Shown: positions 17,700-27,424, counted from the first letter of the stretch. The stretch is 64,000 bases of DNA from Castellaniella sp. (GCF_034675845.1 NZ_JAUCCU010000001.1:744001-808000), one strand, 5' to 3'. Program-made: numbers and translations. Notes: generated from the sequence alone by a model not told the origin.

Positions 17700-18743
17700 A
17701 TGCCATCGAAGCCCGACCCTCCAAACAGAAAACCCATCACCGACGACCACGACAGCCCCTGGAAACACGCCCTGGAACTGTATTTCCCGCAGGCCCTGGC
17801 CCTATTGACGCCCAACGTGCACAAGGCCATCGACTGGGCCATCCCCGCAGAATTCCTGGACAAAGAACTACAAGCCATCGCCATCCCCAGTAAAAAGGGC
17901 CGCCGCCTGGTGGATAAACTGGCGCAAGTGCGCCTGCGCGACGGCACAGCCGCCTGGCTGCTGATCCACGTCGAGGTCGAACGCCGACTGGACGGCAAAC
18001 AGGCCCTGAAGACCTTTGCCTGGCGCTTGTACGAATACCGCTTTCGCATCCAGTCGCGCATCATGCAGCAACGGCGGCTGAGCCTGCCGCCCAAGATCTA
18101 CAGCCTGGGCATCCTGCTGGAAAGCAAAGGGCTAGGTTGCGAGGTATTCCACACCGACGAATACCAGGGCCAAGGGGTGCGATTCCGCTTTCCTGTCGTA
18201 GAATTGGAGACATGGCGCAGTCGCTGGGATGAACTGGAATCCCTGGCCCCAAGCAACCCTTTTGCCGTGGTCGTCATGGCGCAACTGCAGGCCAACCACT
18301 ATCGGGATAAGCGCACCCGCCTGGGGCCTAAACTGCAGATGGTGCGCCAACTGCAACGCTATGGTTACGATGCGGTGGTGGCCATGCAGGTCTACCGCCT
18401 GATCGAATGGATGATCGCTCTGCCCGAAGACCTGGAACCGGACTTTTTACAGGCAGTCGATGCGCTGTCCAAGGAGAACGAAATGACGTATGTGACGCTG
18501 ATAGAACGCGCTAGCCGCGACAAGTGGTTTGCCGAAGGCCAAGCCAAGGGCCGTGCTGAAGGCAAGAAAGAAGGTAGCGTGAAAGGGCAAACGGAATTAC
18601 TGCTGCGGCAGGTTCAGCGTCGCTTTGGTCCACAGTCGGACGACATCAACCAGCGCATCCGGACTGCCTCGGCCGCACAACTGGAAACCTGGTCGTTGAA
18701 TTTTGTGGATGCCACTGAACTGGATGACGTGTTTCGAGATTAA
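17700..18743 (+). CDS. Rpn/PD-(D/E)XK-type nuclease-like protein with DUF4351 tail
   Basis: About 347 residues from the ATG at 17700, which has AGG some 10 bases upstream; ATGs at 17670 and 17691 are in frame. The N-terminal part has the PD-(D/E)XK pattern of Rpn-like putative transposase/nuclease proteins: LVDKLAQVRLRDG followed by AWLLIHVEVE (acidic D...E-x-E core). A Lys/Glu/Gly-rich spacer (KGRAEGKKEGSVKG) precedes a C-terminal DUF4351 domain (LLLRQVQRRFGPQ... to LDDVF). Three partial relatives of this tail lie at 23.3-24.85 kb. Rpn proteins promote RecA-independent recombination; activity here is unproven. Confidence 0.8.
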   Translation: MPSKPDPPNRKPITDDHDSPWKHALELYFPQALALLTPNVHKAIDWAIPAEFLDKELQAIAIPSKKGRRLVDKLAQVRLRDGTAAWLLIHVEVERRLDGKQALKTFAWRLYEYRFRIQSRIMQQRRLSLPPKIYSLGILLESKGLGCEVFHTDEYQGQGVRFRFPVVELETWRSRWDELESLAPSNPFAVVVMAQLQANHYRDKRTRLGPKLQMVRQLQRYGYDAVVAMQVYRLIEWMIALPEDLEPDFLQAVDALSKENEMTYVTLIERASRDKWFAEGQAKGRAEGKKEGSVKGQTELLLRQVQRRFGPQSDDINQRIRTASAAQLETWSLNFVDATELDDVFRD

Positions 18744-18788
18744 TCAGGTTCGATGCCTCGTTGTTGCGACCTATCCTGCCGCTGTCTT

Positions 18789-21700
18789 CTACCTGGTGGC
18801 TGCCATCTTCCGCCCACGACGGGCACGCAGCCGACGGGCTTGCTTCAATGCCCGACCACGCACATAGCCGTGATGCAGGCGGTCCAGGTACAGATACACC
18901 ACCGGGGTGGTATATAGCGTCAGCACCTGCGACACAATCAACCCGCCCACCATGGTGTAGCCCAGCGGCTGGCGTAACTCGGACCCAGCGCCCGTGCCCA
19001 GCATCAAGGGCAAACCAGCGAACAAGGCGCACAAGGTCGTCATCAAAATCGGCCTGAAACGCAGCAAACAGGCCTGGTAGATAGCCTCTCGGGGCGTCAA
19101 GCCCTGCTCGCGCTCGGCCACAATGGCAAAATCAATCAGCAAAATCCCGTTTTTCTTGACGATCCCGATCAGCAGCAAAATTCCGATCAAGGCGATCACG
19201 CTGAAATCCATGCCGCTGATCATCAAAATCAGCAAGGCCCCCACCCCCGCAGCCGGCAGGGTCGACAAAATCGTCAACGGATGGATATAGCTTTCATACA
19301 GCAGACCCAGCACGATATACACCGCCACCAGGGCGGCCAGGATCAGATACGGCTGCGATGCCAGGGATTCCTGAAAAGCCTGGGCTGTGCCCTGAAATGA
19401 CCCTTGCACCGAGATCGGCACGCCCATCTCAGCCTGGGCCTGCTGGATCGCGTCCACCGCCTGCCCCAAGGAATAGCCTTCGGCCAGATTGAAGGAAATC
19501 GTCACAGCGGGAAACTGCCCCTGGTGGTTGATGGATAAATACCCCGTGCCCGAGGTATCCACCTGGACCAGGCTGTCCAGCGGCACCTGCTGTCCCGTCA
19601 AAGGCGAGGTGATATACAGTTGCGAGAACACTGCCGGGTCGCGCTGCCATTCCGGGGTGATTTCCAGCACCACGTTATAGCTGTTGATCTGCGTGAAATA
19701 CTGCGCCACCTGACGCTGGCCCAGTGCGTTGTATATCGTGCTGTCGATCAGGGCCGGGCTGATGCCGAACATCGCCGCACGCGCCCGGTCTATCGTCACC
19801 ACGGCCGTATTGGCGCGGTTTTGCTGGTCAGTCGCCAAGTCCGTCAAGGGGGCCAACTGAGCAAAACGCGCCAGCAGCCGGGGCGCCCAGGTATTCAGCT
19901 CGTCCAGGCTGGCGCTGGTCAGGGTGTACTGATACTGCGTGCGCGACATGCGCCCACCCACATTGATGTCCTGCCCCGCCTGCAAGAACAGCCGCACCCC
20001 CGGCACCTGCCCCAACTTCGGATTCAGGCGGCGGATGACTTCGTCCGCCGTGGCTTCACGACCCTCGCTGCGCGGCGTCAGGCTAATGAAGAACCGCCCC
20101 GTATTGAACGTGGGCGCATTGCTGGTCATGCCAAAGGCCATGATGTCCGGGTCCTGGCGCAGCACATCAGCCAGCGCCATCATGCGTGCGTTCATGGCTT
20201 CAAAAGAACTGTCCTGGGCAGATTCAGCCAGACCAAAAACCGCCCCGGTATCCTGCTGTGGAAAGAACCCTTTGGGGATGGCCACCAACAAGGCCACCGA
20301 CGCGGCCAGCGTCGCCAGAAACACGCACAGGGTCGCAAAATGGTGATCAAGCACCACATCCAAACTGCGCCGGTAGGCCCCCAGTAGCGCATCAAAGCCG
20401 CGTTCGAACGCTTGGGACAGCCGCCCGCGCGGGGCATGCCGCAAGTCCCGCAGATAGCGCGAACACAACATCGGTGTCAGGGTCAGGGTGACCAGCACCG
20501 AAATCACGATCGTCATCACCACCGTGACGGCAAACTCGCGAAACAGCCGCCCAACGATCCCGCCCATCAGCAGCAGCGGAATAAACACCGCCACCAGCGA
20601 CACGGAAATCGACACAATGGTGAAGCCGATCTCGCGGGCGCCCTGCAAGGCGGCCTCCATGGGCCGCATGCCTTCTTCGATGTGGCGCCAGATGTTTTCC
20701 AGCATCACCACCGCATCGTCCACAATAAAACCGACTGAAATCGTCAGCGCCATCAAAGACAGATTGTCCAGGCTATAGCCCGCCAGATACATCAGGGCAA
20801 AAGTGCCCATCAAGGCCAGCGGCACCGCCACACTGGCGATCAGCGTCCCCGCCACATTGCGCAGAAACAGGAAAATCACCAGAATCACCAGGGCAATCGA
20901 CAGCAACAGGGTGATTTCGACCTCGTGCACCGAGGCCTTGATGTTCTGCGTCCGATCGATTAGGGTGCTGACCTGAATGCTGGCGGGCATGGACGCCATC
21001 AGCGCAGGCAACTCGGCCCGGATGCGGGCCACGGTGTCGATGACATTCGCCCCTGGCTGTTTGGTCACCCCCACCACCAAAGACCGGCCATCCATGACGG
21101 CATCCTGCGGCCCCGCCCCCTGCCCTGCAAAGGCCCAGGCGGCCTGCTTGGCGTCTTCTGGCCCCGGCACCGCCTGACCGATATCGCGCACCCGTACCGG
21201 CGCCCCATTGCGCCAGGCCACAATGGCGTCATTCCACTGATCCGCGTCCTCCAGCTGATCGTTGGTATAAATGGTGTAACTTTGGCGGGCACCGTCCACC
21301 GTGCCCTTGGGCTGGCTGACCGTCGTGGTCGCCATCACCCCGCGAATGGATTCCAGATCCAGCCCCAGCGCAGCGATCTTGCGCGGGTCCACCTGCACCC
21401 GGATGGCGGGTTTTTGCTGGCCGAAAATATTGACCTGACCCACGCCCTCGACCCGGGACAGCTGCTGCGCCAGAATATTGTCGGCGTAATCATTGACCAC
21501 CGTGATCGGCAGCACATCGGATTGCACCGCCAAAATCAGGATTGAAAAATCCGCCGGATTGACCTTGCGAAACGTCGGCGGGCTGGGCATGGTGGACGGC
21601 AGTTGCCGGGTAGCAGCAGAAATCGCCGTCTGCACATCCAGCGCCGCCCCGTCGATATTGCGATCCAGATCAAACTGCAAAGTGATGCGCGACGAACCCA

Positions 21701-21956
21701 GGGCATTTTCAGAGCTCATCTGCACCAGCCCAGGGATGGTGGAAAATTCACGTTCCAGCGGCTGGGCCACGCTGGTGGCCATGGTCTCCGGATTCCCCCC
21801 CGGCAATTTCGCCGTCACCTGGATCGTCGGGAAATCCACCTGCGGCAAGGGTGCCACTGGCAACAGCGGAAACATCGCCAGACCCAGCAAAAAAATCGCC
21901 ACCGCCAGCAGGGTCGTGCCGATGGGGCGGTGAATGAAGGGAGTGGATATATTCAT
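18789..21956 (-). CDS. RND efflux transporter permease (MdtB/MdtC-like, HAE-1)
   Basis: 1055 residues with the duplicated RND architecture: a first membrane helix at the N-terminus, a large periplasmic loop, a bundle of helices, a second periplasmic loop and a final bundle. Characteristic segments are LPQVDFPTIQVTAKLPGGNPETMATSVAQPLE near the N-terminus (shared with MdtB/C and MuxB/C), the proton-relay acidic pair in FIVDDAVVMLENI, and FFPQQDTGAVFG. It would pump organic compounds out using the proton gradient. It follows its adaptor gene by 11 bases. MdtABC systems have two permeases, whereas only one is present here, and no outer-membrane factor is in the window. Confidence 0.93.
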   Translation of the reverse strand: MNISTPFIHRPIGTTLLAVAIFLLGLAMFPLLPVAPLPQVDFPTIQVTAKLPGGNPETMATSVAQPLEREFSTIPGLVQMSSENALGSSRITLQFDLDRNIDGAALDVQTAISAATRQLPSTMPSPPTFRKVNPADFSILILAVQSDVLPITVVNDYADNILAQQLSRVEGVGQVNIFGQQKPAIRVQVDPRKIAALGLDLESIRGVMATTTVSQPKGTVDGARQSYTIYTNDQLEDADQWNDAIVAWRNGAPVRVRDIGQAVPGPEDAKQAAWAFAGQGAGPQDAVMDGRSLVVGVTKQPGANVIDTVARIRAELPALMASMPASIQVSTLIDRTQNIKASVHEVEITLLLSIALVILVIFLFLRNVAGTLIASVAVPLALMGTFALMYLAGYSLDNLSLMALTISVGFIVDDAVVMLENIWRHIEEGMRPMEAALQGAREIGFTIVSISVSLVAVFIPLLLMGGIVGRLFREFAVTVVMTIVISVLVTLTLTPMLCSRYLRDLRHAPRGRLSQAFERGFDALLGAYRRSLDVVLDHHFATLCVFLATLAASVALLVAIPKGFFPQQDTGAVFGLAESAQDSSFEAMNARMMALADVLRQDPDIMAFGMTSNAPTFNTGRFFISLTPRSEGREATADEVIRRLNPKLGQVPGVRLFLQAGQDINVGGRMSRTQYQYTLTSASLDELNTWAPRLLARFAQLAPLTDLATDQQNRANTAVVTIDRARAAMFGISPALIDSTIYNALGQRQVAQYFTQINSYNVVLEITPEWQRDPAVFSQLYITSPLTGQQVPLDSLVQVDTSGTGYLSINHQGQFPAVTISFNLAEGYSLGQAVDAIQQAQAEMGVPISVQGSFQGTAQAFQESLASQPYLILAALVAVYIVLGLLYESYIHPLTILSTLPAAGVGALLILMISGMDFSVIALIGILLLIGIVKKNGILLIDFAIVAEREQGLTPREAIYQACLLRFRPILMTTLCALFAGLPLMLGTGAGSELRQPLGYTMVGGLIVSQVLTLYTTPVVYLYLDRLHHGYVRGRALKQARRLRARRGRKMAATR

Positions 21957-21967
21957 GCCCGCCCCCG

Positions 21968-23245
21968 TCAGGATGCAGCGTCTGCGGCTGCTGGCGGCGT
22001 GGCATCATCTGGACGCAGCCGACCCGGCGCAGCCGCTGCGTCGATTTCAGCCACCAGGGTGCCGGGCTTCAAGCGATATTGTCCATCGACCACCACGCGA
22101 TCGCCCGCCGCCAGCCCCCGGCTGATCAGACTGCCGCCGTCCTGCGATTCCAGCACCTGCACCGGCTGCACGCGCACCCGGTCGTCGGCATCCACCACAT
22201 AGACAAACAGGCCATCGGCTCCGCGCTGCACGGCAGGGTCCGGCACCACCAGCGCCCCCTGACGTGTGCCCAGCATCAAATTCACGGTCACGGTCTGCCC
22301 AGGCCACAGAGCCAGACTGGGATTATCCAGGCGTGCTTTCAAGCGCAAAGTCGCGCTGCTGCTGTCGATCTGGTTGTCCACCAGCACCAGGCCACCCTGC
22401 CCCAATAAGTGCGGCTGTCCCTGCGACCAGACCTGAACCTGCAGATCGGGGACCGGTGGCGATATGCCAAGGTCATCCTGAGGAGTCATGGTTTTGGGGC
22501 GAACGGCTGCGGATTCTTGTATGGTGGCCCGGATTTGGGCATAGGCGGCATCCGGCACGGTAAAGCTGACTGCAATCGGGTCAACTTGGTTGATCACCAC
22601 CAGCCCCTGGGCATCTGCTGCCCGGATCTGGTTGCCTGGATCAACCAACAAAGCGCCCGTGCGACCCGCCAGGGGCGCATGAATGCGGGTATTGTCCAGC
22701 TGAACCTGAGCCGCCTGCACCAAGGCCTGCTCTGCCCGCACCGTGGCCTGCAAGACAGCCACCTGGGCCTGCTGCGCATCCAATACCTGGCGCTCGATGG
22801 CCCCATGGCGGGCAAGTTCGGTGTAACGCTTTAAATCCTGACGTGCATTGTCCAACTGCACTTGGCTGCGGTGCTGCTGGGCCACGGCCTGCGCCAACTG
22901 GGCCTGTTGGGCGCGGTCATCCAGTTGGGCCAATAGCTGCCCCTGCTGAACGGTATCCCCTTCCTGGAAGCCCACAGACTGGAGCTGGCCATCGATGCGC
23001 GCCCGCACAGTGACCGTCTGCCAGGGCTGCACCACACCCAAGCCGGTCAAGCGAATAGGCATATCCCGCGCCTGCACCAGGGCGGTATGCACCCGCACCG
23101 GCCCACTGACCGCCTGCGGGGCGGGCGCGGCGGCGGGCCGACCCAGCCACCAAAGTGCAAGCAGCACCAGCAGAAAAACAGGCAGGCCAATCAATAACAA
23201 AGTACGACGTGTGGAAGACATGGGCTTTGGACTGTCTGCCACCAT
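21968..23245 (-). CDS. RND efflux periplasmic adaptor (membrane fusion protein)
   Basis: 425 residues. A short cytoplasmic start and one membrane anchor (LLLIGLPVFLLVLLALWWL) are followed by the lipoyl/hairpin/beta-barrel order of HlyD/MdtA adaptors. The evidence is VRARIDGQLQSVGFQEGDTVQQGQLLAQLDD, an Ala/Gln-rich coiled-coil hairpin, IHAPLAGRTGALLVDPGN, then the beta-barrel and a Pro/Ala-rich tail. It is the first gene of the two-gene operon with the permease. The ATG at 23245 lacks a clear ribosome site; an in-frame ATG at 23221 (MSSTRR) is also possible. The AG-rich sequence upstream shows no recognisable promoter. Confidence 0.9.
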   Translation of the reverse strand: MVADSPKPMSSTRRTLLLIGLPVFLLVLLALWWLGRPAAAPAPQAVSGPVRVHTALVQARDMPIRLTGLGVVQPWQTVTVRARIDGQLQSVGFQEGDTVQQGQLLAQLDDRAQQAQLAQAVAQQHRSQVQLDNARQDLKRYTELARHGAIERQVLDAQQAQVAVLQATVRAEQALVQAAQVQLDNTRIHAPLAGRTGALLVDPGNQIRAADAQGLVVINQVDPIAVSFTVPDAAYAQIRATIQESAAVRPKTMTPQDDLGISPPVPDLQVQVWSQGQPHLLGQGGLVLVDNQIDSSSATLRLKARLDNPSLALWPGQTVTVNLMLGTRQGALVVPDPAVQRGADGLFVYVVDADDRVRVQPVQVLESQDGGSLISRGLAAGDRVVVDGQYRLKPGTLVAEIDAAAAPGRLRPDDATPPAAADAAS

Positions 23246-23294
23246 CGTGGGCGGCTAAGTGAGGGACTTTAAGAGTATAGAGTGTCACCAAATA

Positions 23295-23313
23295 AATGGG
23301 ATCAGACCCCATT
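23295..23313. repeat. Second copy of the GGTCAGAC-type inverted repeat
   Basis: AATGGG (23295-23300) pairs with CCCATT (23308-23313) around ATCAGAC. It is related to the copy at 6046-6074. It lies upstream of the adaptor gene, between it and the DUF4351 remnants. Confidence 0.6.
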
Positions 23314-23344
23314 GACCTAGCCATTGACCTTCTGACGACCAGTA

Positions 23345-23488
23345 TTAGTCTCCGAACACATCATCCAGGGTTTGTGCATCCACAAAATTCAGTGACCAGG
23401 CCTCCAACTGGGGGCTGCTGGCTGTGTGGATTTTCTCATGGAGACTATCAGGCTGGCTGCCAAAACGACGTTCGATCAAACGCAACAA
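23345..23488 (-). pseudogene. DUF4351 C-terminal remnant
   Basis: On the minus strand an uninterrupted 47-codon stretch ends in TAA at 23345 and reads LLRLIERRFGSQPDSLHEKI, then the conserved QLEAWSLNFVDAQTLDDVF ending. It is a close relative of the tails of the genes at 17700 and 23545 but has no body in front of it. It is a decayed copy, with no start or upstream domain. Confidence 0.8.
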
Positions 23489-23544
23489 TAATCGGGATCT
23501 GTCCCCGACTCGCTGACATCAACAGGGCGCGATGAATCACGCCC

Positions 23545-24650
23545 CTACGCTTTGAACACGTCATCCAAGACCTGAGCATCCAGGATGTTCAATGACCAGG
23601 CTTCCAATTGGGCGCGGGTGGCTGCATGGATTTTTTCATGGATGTGATCGGGCTGTTTGCCAAAGCGACGTTCAAGCAAACGCAGCAACAAACCTGCCTG
23701 GCCTTCGATTCGACCTTCTTCACGGCCTTCTTTCAGCCACTGTTTGGCCCAGATACCGGGTTCTTCGGCAATTATCATATCCAGCTCCTGCAGGGTCTTG
23801 GTGGGGGGTAAGGGTTCGGGCAAAGCGGCATTGCGTTCGATCATCAGCACCAGCCAGGCGGTGATGCTGCGGTTCAGTTCCTGGCTTTCGGGCAGGGCCA
23901 AAATGGCTTGGGTCAGGGTATGCAAGGATACTTGCCACTGCTCTATCTTACGGTCATGCCGCAAGCGAAACAACAAAGTCGCCAGGTTGTGACTAGGTCG
24001 GCCGATGGATTTCAGCAAATCGCGCTCACGAACCAGCAGGTAGCGCATTTGCGGCTGGTACGCCTGCAGCGCCACCGGGACGCCGCCCGCCAGGCTGGAC
24101 ACATCCTGCGCTGCCGTCCAACGGCGTGATCCGCTGTAAAACACAACGGGCAACACCGCTGGCAGCGGCAGGCGGATTTGCCGAGTACGCAGCAGGGTCT
24201 GATAGCTTAGACAGGTATAGGTGGCGATGCGCAACGCCATGGTGTCGTCAGGCTGGGATTGCTGCTCGAAGATCAGCAAAATACACAGCCCGTGGGATGA
24301 TACGCGGTCGGTGGCTTCACCCGCTGGCGGGTCTGTCGTATGCTCTGCATGCCCAGCGGCTGGGAGTGGGGATCTTGTACCGCACGGGTCACCGGATGGA
24401 CTGCCTGCGTCTGGGGCATCCGCAGCCCAGGGGACCAGCCAAGCACAATCACCCGTGCGTTGCTTCAATCGGTCGCTGATGTGCGATGTGTTGATGGCCG
24501 CATCTGCGACCAATCCAGTGCATTGAACAAGGCAGGGTCCATCACGCAGGCCAGGATGTCGCGCAACAATTCTTTGTGTTCAAACAGGCGGCGGTACGCC
24601 GCATCCAGTTTCCCCATGATGGCCTTCCGATTGTGTTCAGAAAGAAGCAT
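23545..24650 (-). pseudogene. Rpn-family nuclease/putative transposase, frameshifted
   Basis: The gene starts at ATG 24650 (MLLSEHNRKAIMGKLDAAYRR) and reads the Rpn-typical FEHKELLRDILACVMDPALF to about 24500. The homologous sequence then continues in another frame (NTSHISDRLKQRTGDCAWLV, LCILLIFEQQSQPDDTMALR, LPLPAVLPVVFYSGSRRW). It ends in an acidic-Gly spacer (KEGREEGRIEGQ) and a DUF4351 tail with stop at 23545. One frameshift near 24495-24510 separates the two parts. Family members are PD-(D/E)XK endonucleases that promote recombination. As written the gene would be inactive, unless the shift is a sequencing error. Confidence 0.8.
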
Positions 24651-24776
24651 GATGGGGGGTTAGACGGCTGTTATGGGGGTGGCGGGGGCCATTTTGTCAC
24701 ACTGTAGACCTAAAAAACCGACCGCCTTGCCCGTAGCGCCGTGTATTTGAGCGCGACTCATCGCGACCAGCATCAC

Positions 24777-24845
24777 AAACACGTCGTCCAGCGCCTGGGC
24801 GTCTACGAAATTCAACGACCGGGCTTCCAATTGGGAGCCGGACGC
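24777..24845 (-). pseudogene. Short DUF4351 tail fragment
   Basis: Minus-strand ASGSQLEARSLNFVDAQALDDVF is a third copy of the DUF4351 end. It sits directly behind the 3' end of the variant flagellin gene. The frame continues past the usual stop, so the stop has been lost. It is a remnant only. Confidence 0.7.
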
Positions 24846-24856
24846 CAAACACATTT

Positions 24857-26296
24857 TTATTGGATCAAAGACAAGACTGTCTGCGGGATTTGATTCGCCT
24901 GGGCCAGGACGGCAGTGCTGGCTTGCATCAGGATTTGTGCCCGCGTCATATTGGATACCTCGACAGCATAGTCAGCGTCCTGAATCCGCGACTGCGCTGC
25001 CGCTGTCGCCAGCTGCTGCTGGCCCAGGTTCTGAATCGCACTTTCGAACCGGTTGGTCAAGGCCCCGTACTGCCCCCGATAGCTGTCTATCCGGTTCAGC
25101 ACGTCACGCAACCCGGTCATCGCCTTGCGGGCTTCTTCAATCGGGTCCAGCTCGATTTTATCCATGCCCAGCGACACACTATCTGAAGGCGTGGGCTCGA
25201 TGGTGACCTTTTCCAGCTCCTGGCCATACTGGGCACTGACCACAATGTCCGTGGGTTCACTATATGGTGGCTGGATTTGATGGCTGGGCTGGGGCATGTG
25301 CGTCCAGTTCGCCACGGCGGTGAATGAGCCATTGCCAACCACAATGATCAGCAGGTCCTCGGTCACCTCGTCGATGGTCAGGCGCTCTAGCACACCCCCA
25401 GCACCATTTGAACCATTGTTGAAGTCAACGCCAGTCTCATAGCGATCACCATCCCCGCTATAGGAAAAATTCATCCCGTTATAGCTACCAGATGCGCTGC
25501 CGTTGATATCAAATGTGGCCCCGCCTTCCAGCAGTTGACCGTCGTCATACACCGCCCCAGGCAAGAAGCCATTGGATTCGGTAAGCACCTTGCCCTTGGC
25601 AGAAGCCGCGTCCGTAATCCCTTGACTGATCCAGACATAATCCGGATCAGCCCCAAAAATTGGCGTACCCACCAAGTGCTTGCCGTCCCGAGTAAACAGC
25701 TGGATATCGTCATCTGCCCCTATAGAGTTGATATCCAATACAAAATCTGTCGCACCCGCTGGAATATACGCAGTTGACACAATGCCTGATGTGAAAGGGG
25801 CTGAGCTGCCCGGGACGGGAAATTTGGCAAAAATTGGCGGCGTATCCCCAACATTGACGGGTATTTTGGTTGATGCATCCGGCCCTAAAGGATAACGACC
25901 AAACACTTCAGTGGCCATGGCAATTCGATCAATCTCGTCTCGGACCTGGTGATATTCGGCATTGATAGAGGCCCGATCGTCATCAGACAGCGTGCCATTG
26001 GCAGACTGCACGGACAGCTGATAGGCCCTGTGTACCAGGTCATTAATGCCATCCAGCCCGCCTTCAGCAGTCTGCATCAGGCTGATTCCATCATTAATGC
26101 CACGCACCGTCTGAGCATCGGCCCGCAGATTGGCCTCCATTCGGTTGGCAATGGCCTGACCGGCCGCATCGTCCTTGGCGCTGTTGATGCGCAGGCCAGA
26201 AGACAGACGCTGAATCGCCTGCCCAAGAGCGCTTTCAGACTGCTGGTGGCGGGTTAATGTCTGCTGGGCGGGAAGATTGGTGCGAATAATTGACAT
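24857..26296 (-). CDS. Variant flagellin with a large inserted central domain
   Basis: 479 residues. Residues 1-130 are a flagellin N-terminal D0/D1 region ([45 protein letters not shown]). Residues 390-479 are the C-terminal D1/D0 ([49 protein letters not shown]). Between them, some 240 residues have no flagellin-like sequence and look like beta-sandwich strands (YIPAGATDFVLDINSIGADDDIQLF; LERLTIDEVTEDLLIIVVGN). I see no HExxH, so it is not a flagellinolysin. It is divergent from the canonical flagellin, and I see no clear sigma-28 promoter on its side. It is probably a minor filament subunit with a surface-exposed domain. Confidence 0.85.
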   Translation of the reverse strand: MSIIRTNLPAQQTLTRHQQSESALGQAIQRLSSGLRINSAKDDAAGQAIANRMEANLRADAQTVRGINDGISLMQTAEGGLDGINDLVHRAYQLSVQSANGTLSDDDRASINAEYHQVRDEIDRIAMATEVFGRYPLGPDASTKIPVNVGDTPPIFAKFPVPGSSAPFTSGIVSTAYIPAGATDFVLDINSIGADDDIQLFTRDGKHLVGTPIFGADPDYVWISQGITDAASAKGKVLTESNGFLPGAVYDDGQLLEGGATFDINGSASGSYNGMNFSYSGDGDRYETGVDFNNGSNGAGGVLERLTIDEVTEDLLIIVVGNGSFTAVANWTHMPQPSHQIQPPYSEPTDIVVSAQYGQELEKVTIEPTPSDSVSLGMDKIELDPIEEARKAMTGLRDVLNRIDSYRGQYGALTNRFESAIQNLGQQQLATAAAQSRIQDADYAVEVSNMTRAQILMQASTAVLAQANQIPQTVLSLIQ

Positions 26297-26340
26297 ATTA
26301 TGTTACGTTTTGATATAAATACCCGTAGGATTCTACCCAA

Positions 26341-26360
26341 CTTGCCAACTTGCCAACTTG
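26341..26360. repeat. Short tandem repeat of CTTGCCAA
   Basis: Two full copies and a half copy of an 8-base unit (CTTGCCAACTTGCCAACTTG) lie in the divergent region between the two flagellin genes. Slippage here could alter spacing in the variant flagellin's leader. This is only an observation. Confidence 0.7.
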
Positions 26361-26403
26361 TGGCTAGTCAACTGCAATAAACAAAAAATTTGGCATCTTC
26401 CCC

Positions 26404-26430
26404 TAAAGTTCCTAACCCCCCCTCCGTTAA
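26404..26430 (+). promoter_or_regulatory. Sigma-28 (FliA) promoter of the canonical flagellin
   Basis: TAAAGTTC (26404-26411), 11 bases (CTAACCCCCCC), then TCCGTTAA (26423-26430). This matches the flagellar sigma-28 consensus (TAAAGTTT-N11-GCCGATAA) closely. It lies 80 bases before the fliC ATG. Confidence 0.85.
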
Positions 26431-26510
26431 TGAGTCAGAACAGGAGGTCACTCAGTTTGTCATCCTGGGCAACAAGGGCGGATCTCCGCCGAACCACATA
26501 GGAGTCTCTC

Positions 26511-27386
26511 ATGGCTGTCATCAATACCAACTACCTTGCTCTGGTTTCCCAGAACAACCTGAACAAATCCCAGTCATCCCTGGGCACCTCCATCGAGCGC
26601 CTGTCTTCCGGCCTGCGCATCAACAGCGCCAAGGACGACGCCGCTGGTCAGGCCATCGCCAACCGTTTCTCGGCCCAGATCACCGGTCTGACCCAGGCTG
26701 CCCGCAACGCCAACGACGGGATCTCCATCGCACAAACGACGGAAGGCTCCCTGAACGAAATCAACAACAACCTGCAACGTATTCGTCAACTGGCCGTTCA
26801 AGCCTACAACGGCACGAACTCCGACGACGACTTGGATTCCATCAACGCTGAAATCAAACTGCGTCTGGACGAAATCGATCGCGTTGCCAAGCAAAGCGAA
26901 TTCAACGGCGTGAACGTGCTGGACGGCACGATCCCCTCCGGTGCCGGCAATGGCCTCGCCATCCAGGTTGGTGCCCGCGACGACCAAACCATCCTGATCA
27001 CCGGTACTGACGCCCAGGTTTCTGCTTTGCTGAGCGGCGCCACATCCATTACCTCTGCTGGTCTGGCTCGCGCTGCCAATGTGTCCGGCGCAGGCGCTGC
27101 TCAGGGCGTGGTTTCCGGCGCTCTGGCAGAAATCGACAAGGCCATTCAGCGCGTTGATAGCATGCGCAGCGACCTGGGTGCTGTCCAGAACCGCTTCGAG
27201 TCCACCATCGCCAACCTGAACAACACCATCAACAACCTGTCAGCTTCGCGCTCGCGCATCGAAGACGCTGACTACTCGGTGGAAGTGTCCAACATGACGC
27301 GTGCCCAGATCCTGCAACAAGCAGGCACCGCCGTGCTGGCTCAGGCCAACCAGATTCCGCAGACCATGCTGTCGCTGCTGCGTTAA
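26511..27386 (+). CDS. fliC: Flagellin (major filament protein)
   Basis: 291 residues, short and canonical. The N-terminal domain has [20 protein letters not shown] and [20 protein letters not shown]. The middle is only about 100 residues, rich in Ala, Gly, Ser and Thr, which offers O-glycosylation sites. The C-terminal domain has [22 protein letters not shown] and ends in [18 protein letters not shown] precedes the ATG (CATAGGAGTCTCTC), and a sigma-28 promoter lies upstream. It is followed by a strong terminator and then by the convergent glycosyltransferase gene. It is the likely acceptor for the sugar made by the adjacent cluster. Confidence 0.96.
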   Translation: MAVINTNYLALVSQNNLNKSQSSLGTSIERLSSGLRINSAKDDAAGQAIANRFSAQITGLTQAARNANDGISIAQTTEGSLNEINNNLQRIRQLAVQAYNGTNSDDDLDSINAEIKLRLDEIDRVAKQSEFNGVNVLDGTIPSGAGNGLAIQVGARDDQTILITGTDAQVSALLSGATSITSAGLARAANVSGAGAAQGVVSGALAEIDKAIQRVDSMRSDLGAVQNRFESTIANLNNTINNLSASRSRIEDADYSVEVSNMTRAQILQQAGTAVLAQANQIPQTMLSLLR

Positions 27387-27424
27387 TCTACTGTACCAAG
27401 GCGGGTCTATCCCGCCTTATGCAG

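Noticed and set aside
19620..20387. Plus-strand frame of 255 codons within the RND permease
   Set aside because: It lies fully opposite a well-supported RND permease and has no motif of its own.
18789..23245. Heavy-metal (CusA-type) RND efflux
   Set aside because: The permease N-terminus and adaptor fit the MdtB/MdtC (HAE-1) drug group; no Met-rich metal motifs or CusF-like gene is present.
24857..26296. Idea that the variant flagellin is a flagellinolysin (metallopeptidase in the flagellin)
   Set aside because: No HExxH or extended zinc motif is found in the central insert.
26341..26360. CTTGCCAA tandem repeat as a CRISPR or phage att site
   Set aside because: Only two and a half 8-base copies without spacers; no cas genes or integrase nearby. 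No CRISPR array was found anywhere in the window.
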